From assembly GCF_038502225.1 (NCBI RefSeq), contig NC_091312.1:32033782-32097781 (forward strand): DNA of 64,000 bases, given 5' to 3'. The DNA is from Cherax quadricarinatus. Its lineage: Eukaryota; Arthropoda; Malacostraca; Decapoda; Parastacidae. The notes beneath the pieces were generated by a model. That model searched no databases. It was not told the origin of the DNA and saw nothing but the letters and a program-made list of their open reading frames with translations. Positions 33,240 through 45,018 of this stretch are shown here, in pieces. Position 1 is the first letter of the stretch. Each line of letters starts with the position of its first letter. The position numbers were made by a program, and so were the translations under genes.

Positions 33240-36005
33240 TAACAGTAGAAATCTAAGTAATAAGATAGATGAGCTAAAATTACTTGCATGAGCAGGTAAT
33301 ATAGATATTATTGTTAAAACAGAGACTTGTTTCAACTTGAAAGATAGAGAAAAGCCTTCTGACTGCACATACAAGGCTATAAACTATTTCACACTGATAG
33401 GGTCGAGATTAAGGGTGGTGGAGTGGCGATGTAAGTCAGAGATAATTTAAACTGTTGTGTTAGACAAAATGTAAGACTAGAAACATCGGACACAGAATCT
33501 GTTTGGTTACAGTTTCTCGAAAATCTTGACAAATTAATTTTGGGTGTGATTTATAGGCCCCAAAATCTTGACAGGGAGTACAGTAAGCTGCTATGGGACG
33601 AAATTCTTAAGGCGTCTAGATATGAAAATGTCGTGTTAATGGGAGATTTTTAACTTTAGACAAATCGATTGGAACAATATGACAAAAAATCTTGAGTCTA
33701 GTGACTTTCTTGATACGATTCAGGATTGCTTTTTAAAAGAGTTTGTGACAGAAACAACTTGGGGAAACAATCTGCTTGACTTGATTCTTGCAAATAAGGA
33801 ATCACTAATTAATAATCTTGAGGTTAATTAATGATGACCTTGGGGAAAACGATAACAAATCACTTACTTTCAATATATCAAAGAATTACCCACATAATTG
33901 CAATCAAGTCTCTGTCCCAGACGTCCGCTTGGCTGATTTCATGGGAATGAGAAATTACCTGGGTGGGATGAACCGGAACGACCTGACAATGGGTCAGGTA
34001 GGTGGTGTTAGTTGCCAGTATGACGTTTTTTAGAGCGTAATTCTGCTGTCCAGACAACTTATGTTCCAAGTAGGAAAGTTAGATCAACCAAAAATGATCC
34101 CAAATAGATAAACAACAGATTAAAACATCTCAATAGTCAAAAGAGAGGCACACACAGGCGCATCAAAAGAGGGGATGGGCAATTAAAAAATCAATATATT
34201 CAGGTAAAGAGAGAAAGGGACACGATTGGCCCACTCAAAAGTAACTCAGGTCAGACCACTGACAATGATAAGGAAATGTGTGAAATATTAACTCTCATTT
34301 CTTTTCAGTTTTTACGCAGGAAGATATTACCGAAATTCCAGAAATAATAAATTATGTAGAAGATGACGATAATAAATTATGCATGATTAAGGTAACTAGT
34401 GACATGGTCCTCAGACATATAGAGAAATAAAACCTGAACAAATCACCAGGCCCTGATGAACTGCTTGCAAGGGTTTTAAAGGAATATAAAGAGGACCTTA
34501 GCAAACCTTTGGCTAGTCTTTTCAACATATTACTATAAACTGGCAAGAAGAAAATGGCATATGTAATACCTGTTTACAAAGCAGGAGACAGGTCCTTAGC
34601 TTCGAACCATAAACCAATAAGCCTTACCTCCATAATGAGATAATTAAATGAATCAATAATTGGCGTGGCAATCTGTAGCCATCTTGAAAGGCATAAATTG
34701 ATTAATGAATCTCAGCACGGTTTTTCAAAGGGGCGTTCCTCCCTTACTAATTTACTAACTTTTTTCACAAAGGTATTTGAGGAGGTAGATCATGGTAATG
34801 AAGATGATATTGTGCATATGGGCTTCGGTAAGGCTTTTGATAGAGTTCCACATGAGAAGCTATTGAGGAAAATTAAGGCACAAGGAATAGAAGAAATTTT
34901 TTCCTGGGTAGAGGCATGATTGACAGATAGGCAGCAAAGAGTTTGCATCATTGGAAAGAAATAAAAGTGGGGGCGCATCACGAGTGGTGTTCCACAGGGG
35001 TCAGTGTTGGGCCCTATGTTGTTCACAATTTATTTAAATGACATTGATGAAGGAATAAATAGCGACATAAGCAAGTTTGCTGATGACACGAAAATAGGTC
35101 GCCAAATTCATTCTAATGAGGACATTAGAGCACTCCAGGAAGAGTAGTCGGAGAAGTGGCAGATGCAGTTTAATATAGAAATATGTATAGTTCTAAACAT
35201 TGGACAAGAAAATAACCATACCACTTATAAAGTAAAAAAATGTAGATCTTAATATCACTGATTGAGAAAAGGATTTGGGAGTTCTGGTTAGTATTAATCT
35301 AAAATCAAGACAACAGTGCATCCTTGACTTCATATCAAGGAGCATAAATAATATAAGTCCTCAGGTTATTCTTCAACTCTATATATCTTTGGTTAGGCCC
35401 CATTTACATTATGCTGCTTAGTTCTGGTCACCGTATCACAGAATGGGTATAAAATGCACTGGAAAAAGCACAAAGGAGGATGACAAAATTGATCCCATGT
35501 ATCAGAAACCTTTCCTATGGGGATAAACTGAGGACCCTGAATCTGCACTCTCTAGAAAAGCATAGAAATAGCTGGAATATGATTGAGGTGTATAAATGGA
35601 AAACAGGAATAAATGAAAGGAATGTAAATAGCGTGCTAAAAATATCTAGCCATGACAGGACTCGCAGCAATGTTTTAAGTTGGAAAAATTCAGATTCAGG
35701 AAGGATATAGGAAAGCACTGGTTTGGTAATAGAGTTGTGGATGAGTGGAACAAACTCCCGAGTACCGTCATAGAAGCTAAAACGTTGTGTAGTTTTAAAA
35801 ATAAGTTGGACAAATACATGAGTCGGTGTAGGTGGGTGTGAGTTGGACCTGAACAGCTTGTGCTAATAGGTCTGATGCTGTGCTCCTTCCTTAAGTAAAT
35901 GTGACCTGACCTGACAAGAAGGATCATTGGTTTAAACCTAGAGGCGACTTGGACCTGCTTTGCAAGGCCCAGTAGGCCTGCTGCAGCATACCTTCTTTCT
36001 TATAT
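33240..36005 (+). pseudogene. CR1 LINE ORF2 (endonuclease and RT) plus 3' UTR, decayed
   Basis: Reading through stops and shifts, the apurinic-type endonuclease part shows a TETCF block (33320), a DFNFRQIDWNN-like block (about 33645) and NLLDLILANKES (about 33772). The RT shows NKSPGPDELLARVLKEY (34440), QHGFSKGRSSLTNLLTFF (34713), MGFGKAFDRVPHEKLL (34818), [14 protein letters not shown] (34983) and KFADDTKIG (35072), so the active-site text survives. The thumb and C-terminus continue to about 35720 (KIPCxRNLSYGDKLRTLNLH region at 35493). The 3' UTR ends near 36005 with a (TTCTTATA)-type tail. A truncated copy of the same 3' end is at 40137-40342. Together with ORF1 this is almost a full-length element (about 3.9 kb). 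Confidence 0.85.
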
Positions 36006-36036
36006 TCTTATATCACCTGTTTAATGTGATCTTGTT

Positions 36037-36390
<354 letters not shown>

Positions 36391-36487
36391 CAACATAGGC
36401 TCGAATCCTTGGCTAGTGCAGTGTTGTTATTGATCAATACCACTGGTTCGTGGTTACAATAATATATAAATGCTGCTGGTGAGGCTA

Positions 36488-36725
36488 GTACACCAAACAT
36501 GGATGAGAATGAAATTAGCTTACAAGCAGCCACACCTCCGTATGTCCTCGAATGGCGGCCCACAACTAGCTCTGCTGGCTGCGGCATTCTTGTAGGGTTG
36601 GGTGGTCCTGTGGTTTAAAGCGTCATATGGTTCTCGCTTACCATGAGGCAGGCCAGTACAACATGGGTTCGAATCCTTGGCTAGCGCAGTGTTGTTAATG
36701 ATCAATACCACTCGTCCGTGGTTAC

Positions 36726-36730
<5 letters not shown>
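36488..36730 (+). mobile_element. tRNA-derived SINE, right arm of inverted pair
   Basis: Plus orientation: TGGTCCTGTGGTTTAAAGCG (A-box region), ACATGGGTTCGAATCCTTGG (B box), ending AACCACGGACGAGTGG in reverse. A short third piece, 36391-36470, between the arms repeats the ends (GGCTCGAATCCTTGGCTAGT and ATTGATCAATACCAC). Confidence 0.85.

Positions 36731-36805
<75 letters not shown>
36729..36805. repeat. (AT)n microsatellite
   Basis: AT array on the outer right side of the SINE inverted pair, next to the Penelope-like element. Confidence 0.95.
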
Positions 36806-36810
<5 letters not shown>

Positions 36811-37015
36811 AAAAGGACACAAGTGCAACTAATGTGACATTTTATTGTGGCAACGTTTCGCTCTCCAGGAGCTTTATCAAGCCGTTACAAACAGTACAGG
36901 GACACAGAGGGTATATATAGGCTCAGATTGAGGTGCAATACTAGTGGTAGTAGCAGTAGTGACATAAGTTGTAGTAGTAGTGGCAATACAATATGGTAGT
37001 GCAATAAACTCGTAC
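36806..37015 (-). repeat. Terminal repeat of Penelope-like element (left, inverted)
   Basis: About 200 bp that are the reverse complement of 37925-38143 with few differences, including GGACACAAGTGCAACTAATG, CAGTACAGGGACACAGAGG and a GTAGTAGT stretch. It contains a hammerhead-like motif on the minus strand (36849-36883). Confidence 0.88.
36849..36883 (-). ncRNA. Hammerhead-ribozyme-like motif in Penelope-like terminal repeat
   Basis: Minus strand: stem I GGC; core TTGATAA; an extra A; stem II GCTC/GAGC; GAA; ACGT; T; then GCC, which pairs with GGC. Compared with the hammerhead core CTGANGA, C3 is U and G8 is A. These two bases pair with each other in the known hammerhead fold, so the change keeps a Watson-Crick pair. 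The extra A after A9 is shared by all copies here. Confidence 0.5.
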
Positions 37016-37147
37016 ATGAGTAAATGGACATAAAAGCTATTACTTGGGTAACATAAAAATAGGTTAGATAAATATAGACTGGATAGAGAAGGCCTGTTTC
37101 AGTGTTCATTCTCTGTAATGTGCTTTGTGTAGTATTAACAGGAGAGA

Positions 37148-37920
37148 CTACGTGATGGCAGGGTTTACTGTTTTCAGGAGGATTCTTGCTAAGACTTCAG
37201 AGATGTTGAAGCTGCCTTTGTTTTGCTTAATTGTATTCGAAACAGCGATCAGTGCTGATTCGAGGCACTTGCGTCTGCGGAAATTAGTTTCTTTGATCAC
37301 TAATTGGGCGTCCATGAATTTCATGAGATGACTGGTGGAATTTCGGTGTTGTACACAGGCGTTGTTCAAGTTATCGTTCCTACATGAGTAAATTTGTTCA
37401 TTGAGACGGGTGTCGAGGTTTCTTGCTGTTTCACCTACATAAATCTTGTCACAGCCTCCACAGGGTACAGTGTAAACCCCTGCATTGACTGGTTCGTGGT
37501 GCTTTGATTTTGTCCTGGTTAGATCCTTTATTGAAGTGCTAGAAGCGATGGCGACTCTGGTGTTAGCTCGTGAAAGTACTTTAGAAACGTTCAGTGCAAC
37601 CTGGCAGTTGGGAAGAATTATAACTTTGTTGGGAGTGGTGTTGGTGCGTGGAGAATTAATGATCTGAAGAGCTCTTTTCTTGCAATCTTTGATGAAAAAG
37701 AAAGGAAAATGTAACTCAGTGAATGTTTGGTGAATGTATTTACATTCCTCGTCAAGAAACTCAGGTCTACAAATTCGGTATGCTCTTAGGAAAAACCCGA
37801 TGATGATGCCTCTTTTGGTCTTAGTATCTTGACTGGAATAGAAGTGTGTGAGATCATTTTTATTGGTAGGTTTCCGATAAACTTGAAATCTTAGGTTGTT
37901 GTCTACTTTGTGAATGAGTT
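37148..37920 (-). pseudogene. Penelope-like element: RT C-terminus, linker and GIY-YIG endonuclease
   Basis: The minus strand is open for about 255 codons, ending in TAG at 37148. From the N-terminal side: LRFQVYRKPTNKNDLTHFYS, a loop found after the RT active site of Penelope-like elements; KRGIIIGFFLRAYRICRPEF; a Lys/Asn-rich linker; then a GIY-YIG nuclease with GVYTVPC (GIY half) and KIYVGETARNLDTRL (YIG half with the catalytic Arg region), a Cys pair in PCGGCDK and the tail KCLESALIAVSNTIK. GIY-YIG cuts the target DNA for cDNA priming. The RT core is missing: the ORF is cut at about 37925 by the inverted terminal repeat. The body has no stop, so it is fairly young. Confidence 0.9.
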
Positions 37921-37924
37921 AATT

Positions 37925-38143
37925 ACGAGTTAATTGCTCTAACATATTGTATTACTAATACTACTACAACTTATGTCACTACTACTACTACTACTACCAC
38001 TAGTATTGCACCTCACTCTGAGCCTATATATATATACCCTCTGTGTCCCTGTACTGTTTGTAACGGCTTGACAAAGCTCCTGGAGAGCGAAACGTTGCCA
38101 CAATAAAATGTCACATTAGTTGCACTTGTGTCCTTTTGCTTTA
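37925..38143 (+). repeat. Terminal repeat of Penelope-like element (right)
   Basis: Inverted partner of 36806-37015. It carries a hammerhead-like motif in plus orientation at 38065-38099. Confidence 0.88.
38065..38099 (+). ncRNA. Hammerhead-ribozyme-like motif, right terminal repeat
   Basis: Same as 36849-36883 except the core reads TTGACAA; the changed base is position 7, which is free in known hammerheads. Stem I GGC (38065-38067) pairs with GCC (38097-38099). Predicted cleavage is after T38096. Confidence 0.5.
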
Positions 38144-38168
38144 CATATTGTCGGTAATTCTACCAACA

Positions 38169-38175
<7 letters not shown>

Positions 38176-38244
<69 letters not shown>
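38176..38244. repeat. (AT)n microsatellite and SINE end piece
   Basis: AT array followed at 38246-38305 by a tRNA-SINE end in minus orientation (GCACTAGCCAAGGACTCGAA, CCCATGCTGCTTTGG). Confidence 0.8.
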
Positions 38245-38246
<2 letters not shown>

Positions 38247-38513
38247 ATAACAACACTGCACTAGCCAAGGACTCGAACCCATGCTGCTTTGGTCTGCCTC
38301 ATAAAATACTGCTCGTTAGTAGGTCGAGCACGACCTACTTCCACATTGAACAAATGTGACACCACCTATGACTGCTGCACCTCTCCTGCCTACGGTTTAT
38401 AAGCTCCTTCTCCGCACGTATGCCGTATTCTATTCAAGATTGATGGACTGACCACATCGACTCAAGGTTGAGAGACTGATTACCTCATTCTCCTCCTGTT
38501 CTTCAAGATTCTT

Positions 38514-38565
38514 CTTTGTATGGACTGATGAAGCCACTGTGTGGCGAAACGTTTCCTCAATAAAG
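38514..38565 (+). ncRNA. Hammerhead-ribozyme-like motif with canonical core
   Basis: Order: CTTT (38514-38517); GGA (38522-38524); CTGATGA (38525-38531), the exact conserved core; an extra A; stem II GCCAC/GTGGC around TGT (38533-38545); GAA (38546-38548); ACGT (38549-38552), a self-complementary minimal stem III; T (38553); then TCC (38554-38556), pairing with GGA, and AAAG (38562-38565), pairing with CTTT. Cleavage is predicted after 38553. The single deviation from consensus is the extra A between A9 and stem II. Hammerheads with very short stem III are known in Penelope-like elements and act as dimers. This copy lies in a repeat ending AATAAAG...TTATCAACATGTCGG. Confidence 0.62.
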
Positions 38566-38739
38566 TTACCCAAGAGTTGCACATGTGTCTAATTTATCAA
38601 CATGTCGGTTCTCTGAACCATTCATCTACAAAGAAGAAAGTTGTTGTTTATGCCAAAATCGGAAGATTTACTTATTCGGCACCACATGTTCTAGTAAATA
38701 AGGAGCGGTACTTCATTATTATTATTATTATTATAATAA

Positions 38740-41700
38740 AAAAGAAGCGCTAAGCCACAAGGGCTATACAGCGCTGCAGGGTAGGGAAGGAAGCGAGGGT
38801 ATTGGGCGGCAGAAGGGGAGAGGAATGATCAGTAGGCTACAGAAAACAGTGGGGCAGGGGGTAGTGCGGGGGTAGAGGGTAGCAAGAGATTGAGGTAAAA
38901 AGGGCTGAAGCTATCAGAGTTTGTGAAGTAAGTCAGTTGTTGTCAAAAAGTCAATGAGAGAGTCCGGATGAAAGATGGGTCCATCAGCGAGAAGGGAAAG
39001 TAAAGAGAGAGCAGCGGAGCGAAGACGATGACAGAGGTAAATTCTGCGGGCTCGTTGATAAAGTGGGCAGTCTAACAGAATGTGGCTGACTGATAATGAA
39101 ACCTGACAATTCTCACAGAGAGGAGCAGGGCGCCTCTCCATGAGATATCCATGAGTAAGACGAGTATGGCCAATGCGAAGACAGGAGAGAGTAGTCTCCC
39201 AACCTCGACACTGGTGACAAGAAGACGGCCAGTAACCTATACTCGGTTTAATAAATTGAAGTTTGTTACTGAGCATAGTAGACCAACGTTGTTGCCAACG
39301 GGTGTGAAGGTGGGTAGCTATTGCAGCAAAATAGTCCATAAATGGAATACCTCTATATGAAACTGGTAGGTCATGTACTGCTGACCGCACAGCAGTGTCT
39401 GCCTGTTCATTGCCCTGTACGTCAACATGACCAGGGACCCAACAAAAAACAATATCTTTGTGCGGCGTAGCCAAAGTTAGATACGGAGGACTAAGGGGTG
39501 AGGTGTATCAAATTTCTGTATAGCCTGTAAAGCACTAAGGGAGTCCGAGACAACCACAAATGATGACACAGGCATAGATGCAATACGGATAAGTGCTGCA
39601 AGAATGGCATACAATTCAGCAGTAAAAATACTAGCCGAAGATAGTAAATGCCCTCGTACGACGCTGTCTGGAAACACTGCTGCGAATCCTACGCCGTCAG
39701 AAGACTTAGAGCCATCTGTGTACACTGCAATGGCATGAGAATGAGTGGAAGTGGTCAAGAAAAAGAGAGCGGGAAGCAACTGTAGACAGTTGGGGTTTCG
39801 AGCAAGGGAGAGAGAAAGAACAGACTCGAACAGCTGGAACTTCCCAGCGGGGTAGGGAAAAGTGAGATGCTACATGAACATAGAAAGGTGGTAACTGAAG
39901 AGAAGACAAGAGCGAATGTAGGCGAAGAGAGAAGGGATGGAGTAAACAGGGGCGTAGAACAAATAATGTCTACTAATATCAGTGACCATTCTATAAATGG
40001 AAGGATTGCAGAGATCATGAGAGCGTACATAGTAGCGAAGGCAATGGGCATCACGGCGATCGGATAAGGATGCAACGTTTGCTTCTGCATAGAGTCTCTC
40101 AACAGGGGAAGAGCGAAAAGCACCAAGGCATAATACATGAGTGGATGTGGGTGGGTGTGAGTGGGTGAGTTGGTAGCTTGTGCTACCAGGTCGGTTGCCG
40201 TGTTCCTCCCTTAAGTCAATGTGACCTGACCTGACTAGGTTGGGTGCATTGGCTTAAGCCGGTAGGAGACTTGGACCTGCCTCGCATGGGCCAGTAGGCC
40301 TTCTGCAGTGTTCCTTCGTTCTTATGTTCTTATGTTCTTATAAACGTAATCCTTGGTGATGAATGGGGTTAAGGCTAGAGAGAGTAGCAGGAGAGGCCGC
40401 TGAATAGATCCGGTCACCATAATCAAGTTTCGATAAAATGAGGGTGGAATGTAGGTGAAGGAGAGTTCGACGATCAGCTCCCCATGAAAGATGAGCAAGG
40501 GTTTAAAGAAGGTTCAGCCGGCTGTGACAAGTTGCCTTCAGAGAGGTAATGTGAGGTTTCCAGGATAACCTACGGTCAAAGAGGAGGCCCAGAAACCTGA
40601 CTGTATCACGTTCAGGGATACGGGAGCCATAGAGGTACAAAGGATGATCGGAGATGACAGAGCGTCTAGTGAAAGTAATTTGGTGAGTTTTGGTACTGGA
40701 AAATTTAAACCCATGTGTGGTGGCCCAATTGGAAACACGGTCGACCGCATGCTGGAGAGAAACTGTAATGAGGTGACAGTCAGCGCCTGCACAGGCAATA
40801 GCGAAGTCATCAACACAGAGTGATGACCAAATATTTGATGGAAGACTAGAGGCCAAATCATTTACAGCAAGAAGAAAAAGTGTTGTGCTCAGAACACATT
40901 CCTGGGGGACACCTACAGCTTGGATAAAGTCCGGGGAGAGCACATTATTAACCCGAACATGGAAATGTCTGTCAGTTAAAAAGTTCTTAAGGAAGGATGG
41001 TAGATTGCCTCGGAGGCCTAAGGAGTGGGCTTGGGCCAAAATATTATACCTCCAAGTTGTGTCATATGCCTTCTCAAGGTCAAAAAAAATGGCAATAACT
41101 GAGTGGTTATTCGCAAAGGCATTACGAACATACGTATCCAAGCGTAGTAAGGGGTCTATGGTAGAACGTCCCTTACGAAAGCCATATTGACGAGTGGAAA
41201 GACTGTTGTGTGTCTCTAAATACCACACTAAACGTCTATTTACCAGGCGTTCCATCACTTTGCAAACTGCACTGGTAAGAGCAATGGGACGATAGTGGGA
41301 GGCTTCATGTCCAGTAGTACCCGGTTTGCGGAAAGGGAGAACAATGGCAGATTTCCACCGCTGTGGAAGAACTCCTTGTGACCAAATAAGAGAATATTTA
41401 CCACTCAGTTTTCATACTTTTTTCCAGACTGCACTCATAGAGGAAGCAGAGGTGATGGTGGAGACATAATCTTGCCAGCAAGTGCGTTTAGCATCACGGA
41501 TGACACGGCAAGTGATCGCACGCTTATGCTTAAAATCAAGAAGTCTCTCCTTGGTTCTATTGTACCGGTACCTGCCCCACACAGCGCGTTTCAAATGTAC
41601 TGCACGAGCACAAGCAGGAGACCACCAAGGCACGCATTTCTGAGAATGCCTGCCCAAAGTTTGGGGTATAGAATGAGAAGCTGCGGTTAAAACAGAGGAC

Positions 41701-42483
41701 GAGAAGAGGTGTAAAAGCTCATCAATGGAGGACGAAGAAGGAACCTCACTAAAAACAGTTAGCTGTGAGTAAAGGTTCCAATTTGCCTAATCAAATTGCC
41801 AGCGTGGGATACGAAGAGGTGGTGAATATGAAGGGGAAGTAAGAATGATTGGGATATGATCGCTGTCATGTAAATCCAGGAGAACAGACCAGGTGAAGTC
41901 TAATGCGGTGGAGGAAGAGCAGACTGAGAGATCGATGCAAGAGAGAGTGTGAGTCCGAGGATCAAAATGGGTGTAAGTATCTGTAATTAAAACATGGAGG
42001 GAGTGGGAAGCAAGAAAAGCCTTTAACTAAATGCCACGGGAATCACAGTAAGACCTCCCAGAGGAAATGATGGGCATTAAAATCGCCAGGTAACAGAAGA
42101 GGTGGCGGTAATGACAAAACAAGAAAGGCAATATCCGGAATAGATAATGCCCGAGAAGGAGAGAGATATAAAGAACAGAGCATATACCACCTATGCAGGT
42201 GGATACAGGCTGCTGTGTAATGCAGCGAAGTATGAACAAATAGCTGATGGTTTGGGATATCAGTGCGTAGAAGAAGAGCACTTTCATTAAAGGTCCCATC
42301 AAGAAAAGGATCTGATGAATACAATAAATTATACCCTGAGATAGGATAGATAACAGCAGAGTGGAATTTTGGTTCCTGTAAGCAAACACCAACAGGGGAA
42401 AACTGGGAGAGTAACATCTGAAGCTCACCCCGATTACACCTGAGGCCGCATATATTCCACTTTAAATAGGCTATGATTGGCAA
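38740..42483 (-). pseudogene. I/Nimb-type LINE ORF2: endonuclease, RT, RNase H
   Basis: The minus strand gives, in order: an apurinic-type endonuclease (42483-42043: LKWNICGLRCNRGEL, CLQEPKFHSA, LPGDFNAHHFLW), continuing to about 41800 with a SDH-type block (LLDLHDSDHIPI); a linker (41657-41412); RT (41258-40503: RQYGFRKGRSTIDPLLRLDT, FFDLEKAYDTTWRYN, VGVPQECVLSTTLF, LCVDDFAIAC); an RNase H domain (39779-39477: AVYTDGSKSSDGVGF, AELYAI, VVSDSLSALQ, all acidic residues present; then VFCWVPGHVDVQGNEQADTA at 39450); and a C-terminal Cys/His knuckle (CENCQVSLSVSHILLDC). RNase H in ORF2 is typical of the I superclade. Frameshifts lie near 41800-42040, 40140 and 39475. It is interrupted by a CR1 3' end (40137-40342). 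The 3' tail is rich in TAA. Confidence 0.88.
40137..40342 (+). mobile_element. CR1 LINE 3' end, truncated insertion
   Basis: Matches the 3' UTR at 35820-36005 (GGTGGGTGTGAGT, AATGTGACCTGACCTGAC, GACTTGGACCTGC, CCAGTAGGCCT) and ends (TTCTTATG)n. It sits inside the I-type ORF2 between its post-RT part and RNase H, in opposite orientation. Confidence 0.85.
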
Positions 42484-42518
42484 CGATAAAGATACCTGAA
42501 ATCCGCAGGTAAGGGTTC

Positions 42519-44441
42519 CTATGGACTAGAGGGGTTAGAAAAGTCCACATGCAGTGGCTGCGGAAAACGTTCAAGCAGCGAAGGAATGGTTTGCTGTGAA
42601 GAAAGGAGTTTCCCAGATGGAGGAGAGGAGAGAGAAGGAACAGAGGGTGGATCAGTGTCCATTGATGGTTTGGTCTCTGCAATATATTCAGAGATTTCTT
42701 CAAGTGTTTCAGAATTCAGAGACGTCGTATGGGAGACAATATTGGAGATGGTAGGGGGAGGATGAGTAAAGATTGGAACTGTAATGGACTGTACCAAGGT
42801 AGGGGGGGGCGAAAGGGTGGAGGGAACTGGAGAAGAAGCATGGAAGGGGACAGAAGAGGCAGAAACCTGGGAGGTGGCAGAAGAGGAAGAAACTTGGGAG
42901 AGAACAGGGGAGGAAGGTACAGTACGAGGAGGAGGGTGAACCTCTACACTTGTAACAGAGCCAGTGAGAGGGGAAGAACCAGGTACAGAGACAGGGAAGA
43001 TAAAATGAGGAGGTGGAAGAAGGGAAGGAGGAGCTAAAGGACCTTTTTTTTACTTCTGAGAAGTAGAGGGACGATTGGGAGGAGGTGTCGTACGAGATCT
43101 CGTCGATACCGAGGTTTGTGAGGGAGAACACGAAGAAGCGAGAACAGACTGAGGCGTTGAAGTTGGGACATCTAAGCCCAGGACAGCAAAAGATACAGGA
43201 GTGACTATGGGAGAGGTAACCACAGAGGAGGCTGCAGAAGATGGGACCCCAGAAGTGGGGGGACGTTTTGAAACACGGGAATAAGAAACACGAGGTAGTC
43301 TTCCTTGGAGGTGGAGATGAGAAACTGCCATGGCATAAGGGAGACCTTCTGCCTCTTTGAGGTAACGGATTTCCCACTCATTTAAGTAGACTTGGCAATG
43401 GCGAGAGTACGAAGGGTGAGCCTGATAACAATTAAGGCAAGAGGGAGGTCGATTGCAAGACTTATTAGAATGGTCATCGGCACCACAGACTGGGCATTTG
43501 GCTATAGATCTGCAATATTTTGCTGGATGGCCAAATCGCCAGCAATTTCTACACTGTTGCGGTGTAGGGATCACTTTTCGAACTTGTAACCGATGTCCTG
43601 CTACATAAACTGAGGATGGGAGTTCACGGCTGTCAAAAGTTAAACGAGCCCTATTGCTAGGGTATCGTCTCCGCCCATGGGCAGGAAGAACATAAGTGTC
43701 TACCTTGAGGATTGGGAGATCTTGGAGTTCCAGCTGTTCAAGAATGTCATTGCCACATGTCTGGAAATTTTGTTGAACTATGGTATGGGGCAGAATGACG
43801 GTACCACTACAAGAATTGAGGGAATGATGTTTTCCAATAGTGACAGGAGCAGTATCGATATGGAAAAGAAGAGATAGATCATGAGCTTGGGTAGCATTCT
43901 GTACAGTGATGATGTGCATACCGCTCTTAAGAGCATGAAAAGAAATATCTTTACCAACATGGCATAGGAGTGCCTTGCCAATACTATGGTCGGAAAGATA
44001 GACAATATAGGAAGTCAGTCGTAAAGTGAAGAATTTAGTCCATTGTGCAATCTGAAACTGAGCATGGAAAGGGAGTGCAGGATGTGTTGATCTTTTCTGA
44101 GAAGAACGAGAAGGTGAAGAAGTATCATCAGCAGGTAATTGTCGTTGGCATTTAGGAGTGGGACCAAAGTTGGTTCCACGTGGAACGGGCCGGTGATTCG
44201 AAAATTGCCGCACCTTAGAGGGAGAGGCCGGAAGCATAGTCAAAGGAGAGGGGAGGTCAGATAAATCGAAGGAGTCAGTCGAGACCTCAGTACCTGAAGC
44301 GGGTGAGGAAACAGCACCGGCAAGAGGTACAGAGGCATTAGGAGTGTCTGAAGAGTGGTCCAAAGACGAGGAGGGGTCAGAACAGGGTGCAGTATCAAGA
44401 AAGGGCCAGGGGGTAGCAGGTTCATGGACTAGGGCTTCCAT
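42519..44441 (-). pseudogene. I/Nimb-type LINE ORF1 (gag-like) with three zinc knuckles, one in-frame stop
   Basis: 463 codons run from 44441 to a TAA at 43050; the same frame continues to 42519, so the protein was probably about 640 residues. The N-terminus is Ser/Pro/Thr-rich. The middle (residues 130-290) is an RNA-binding-like fold ending in RLTFDSRELPSSVYVAG. Three zinc knuckles follow: CRNCWRFGHPAKYC, CPVCGADDHSNKSC and CLNCYQAHPSYSRHC, then EWEIRYLKEAEGLPYAMA, a block common downstream of the knuckles in I-type ORF1. The rest is Pro/Ser-rich low complexity. It binds element RNA to form the ribonucleoprotein. It precedes ORF2 at 42483. Confidence 0.88.
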
Positions 44442-44972
44442 GGTTAGGCTACTTCTTTCTTTTTGTTTTTAAGAAAAAAAAAGAAAGAAGAAAAGAAAAT
44501 AAAAATAAAAAAAAGAATAAAAAAAGGGGGAACTGGGGAGGGATAGTTCCTGGGAGGAATGAGAGGGCCAGAAATCTCCCTCCACGCCCAAGAGGACCTC
44601 AGCACCGCAAGTAGTGCAGATGCAGCATAGAACCCATGCCATACCCTACCCATCATGCCAGTAAACCAGCAATCCGGGATAGCAACCTCACATCTGCCGA
44701 GCTACCTCAGTGGACAAAAGAGAGGGCGGCCGGATATCCACCACAAAGCATACCTCCTTTGGTCACCACCCCCGGAATCCGAAAGGCAGCCTCCAGAGAT
44801 ACACCCGTCGCCCAAAACATACCCAAAGCCACTCCCCAGGAGACCGCAGAGGGATTGGGACATCCCCAGGCGATCCAGATTCCACGGCAAACTACACCAC
44901 CACCGAGAACCTCAACGGAATGGGATGGACCCCGGTACCCTTTCCCTTACCCAGGAACTAGCGTGCCTGTCG

Positions 44973-45018
<46 letters not shown>

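Noticed and set aside
42709..43377. 222-codon Cys/Ser/Pro-rich minus frame
   Set aside because: Overlaps the I-type ORF1 in another frame; composition explained by its Pro/Ser-rich tail.
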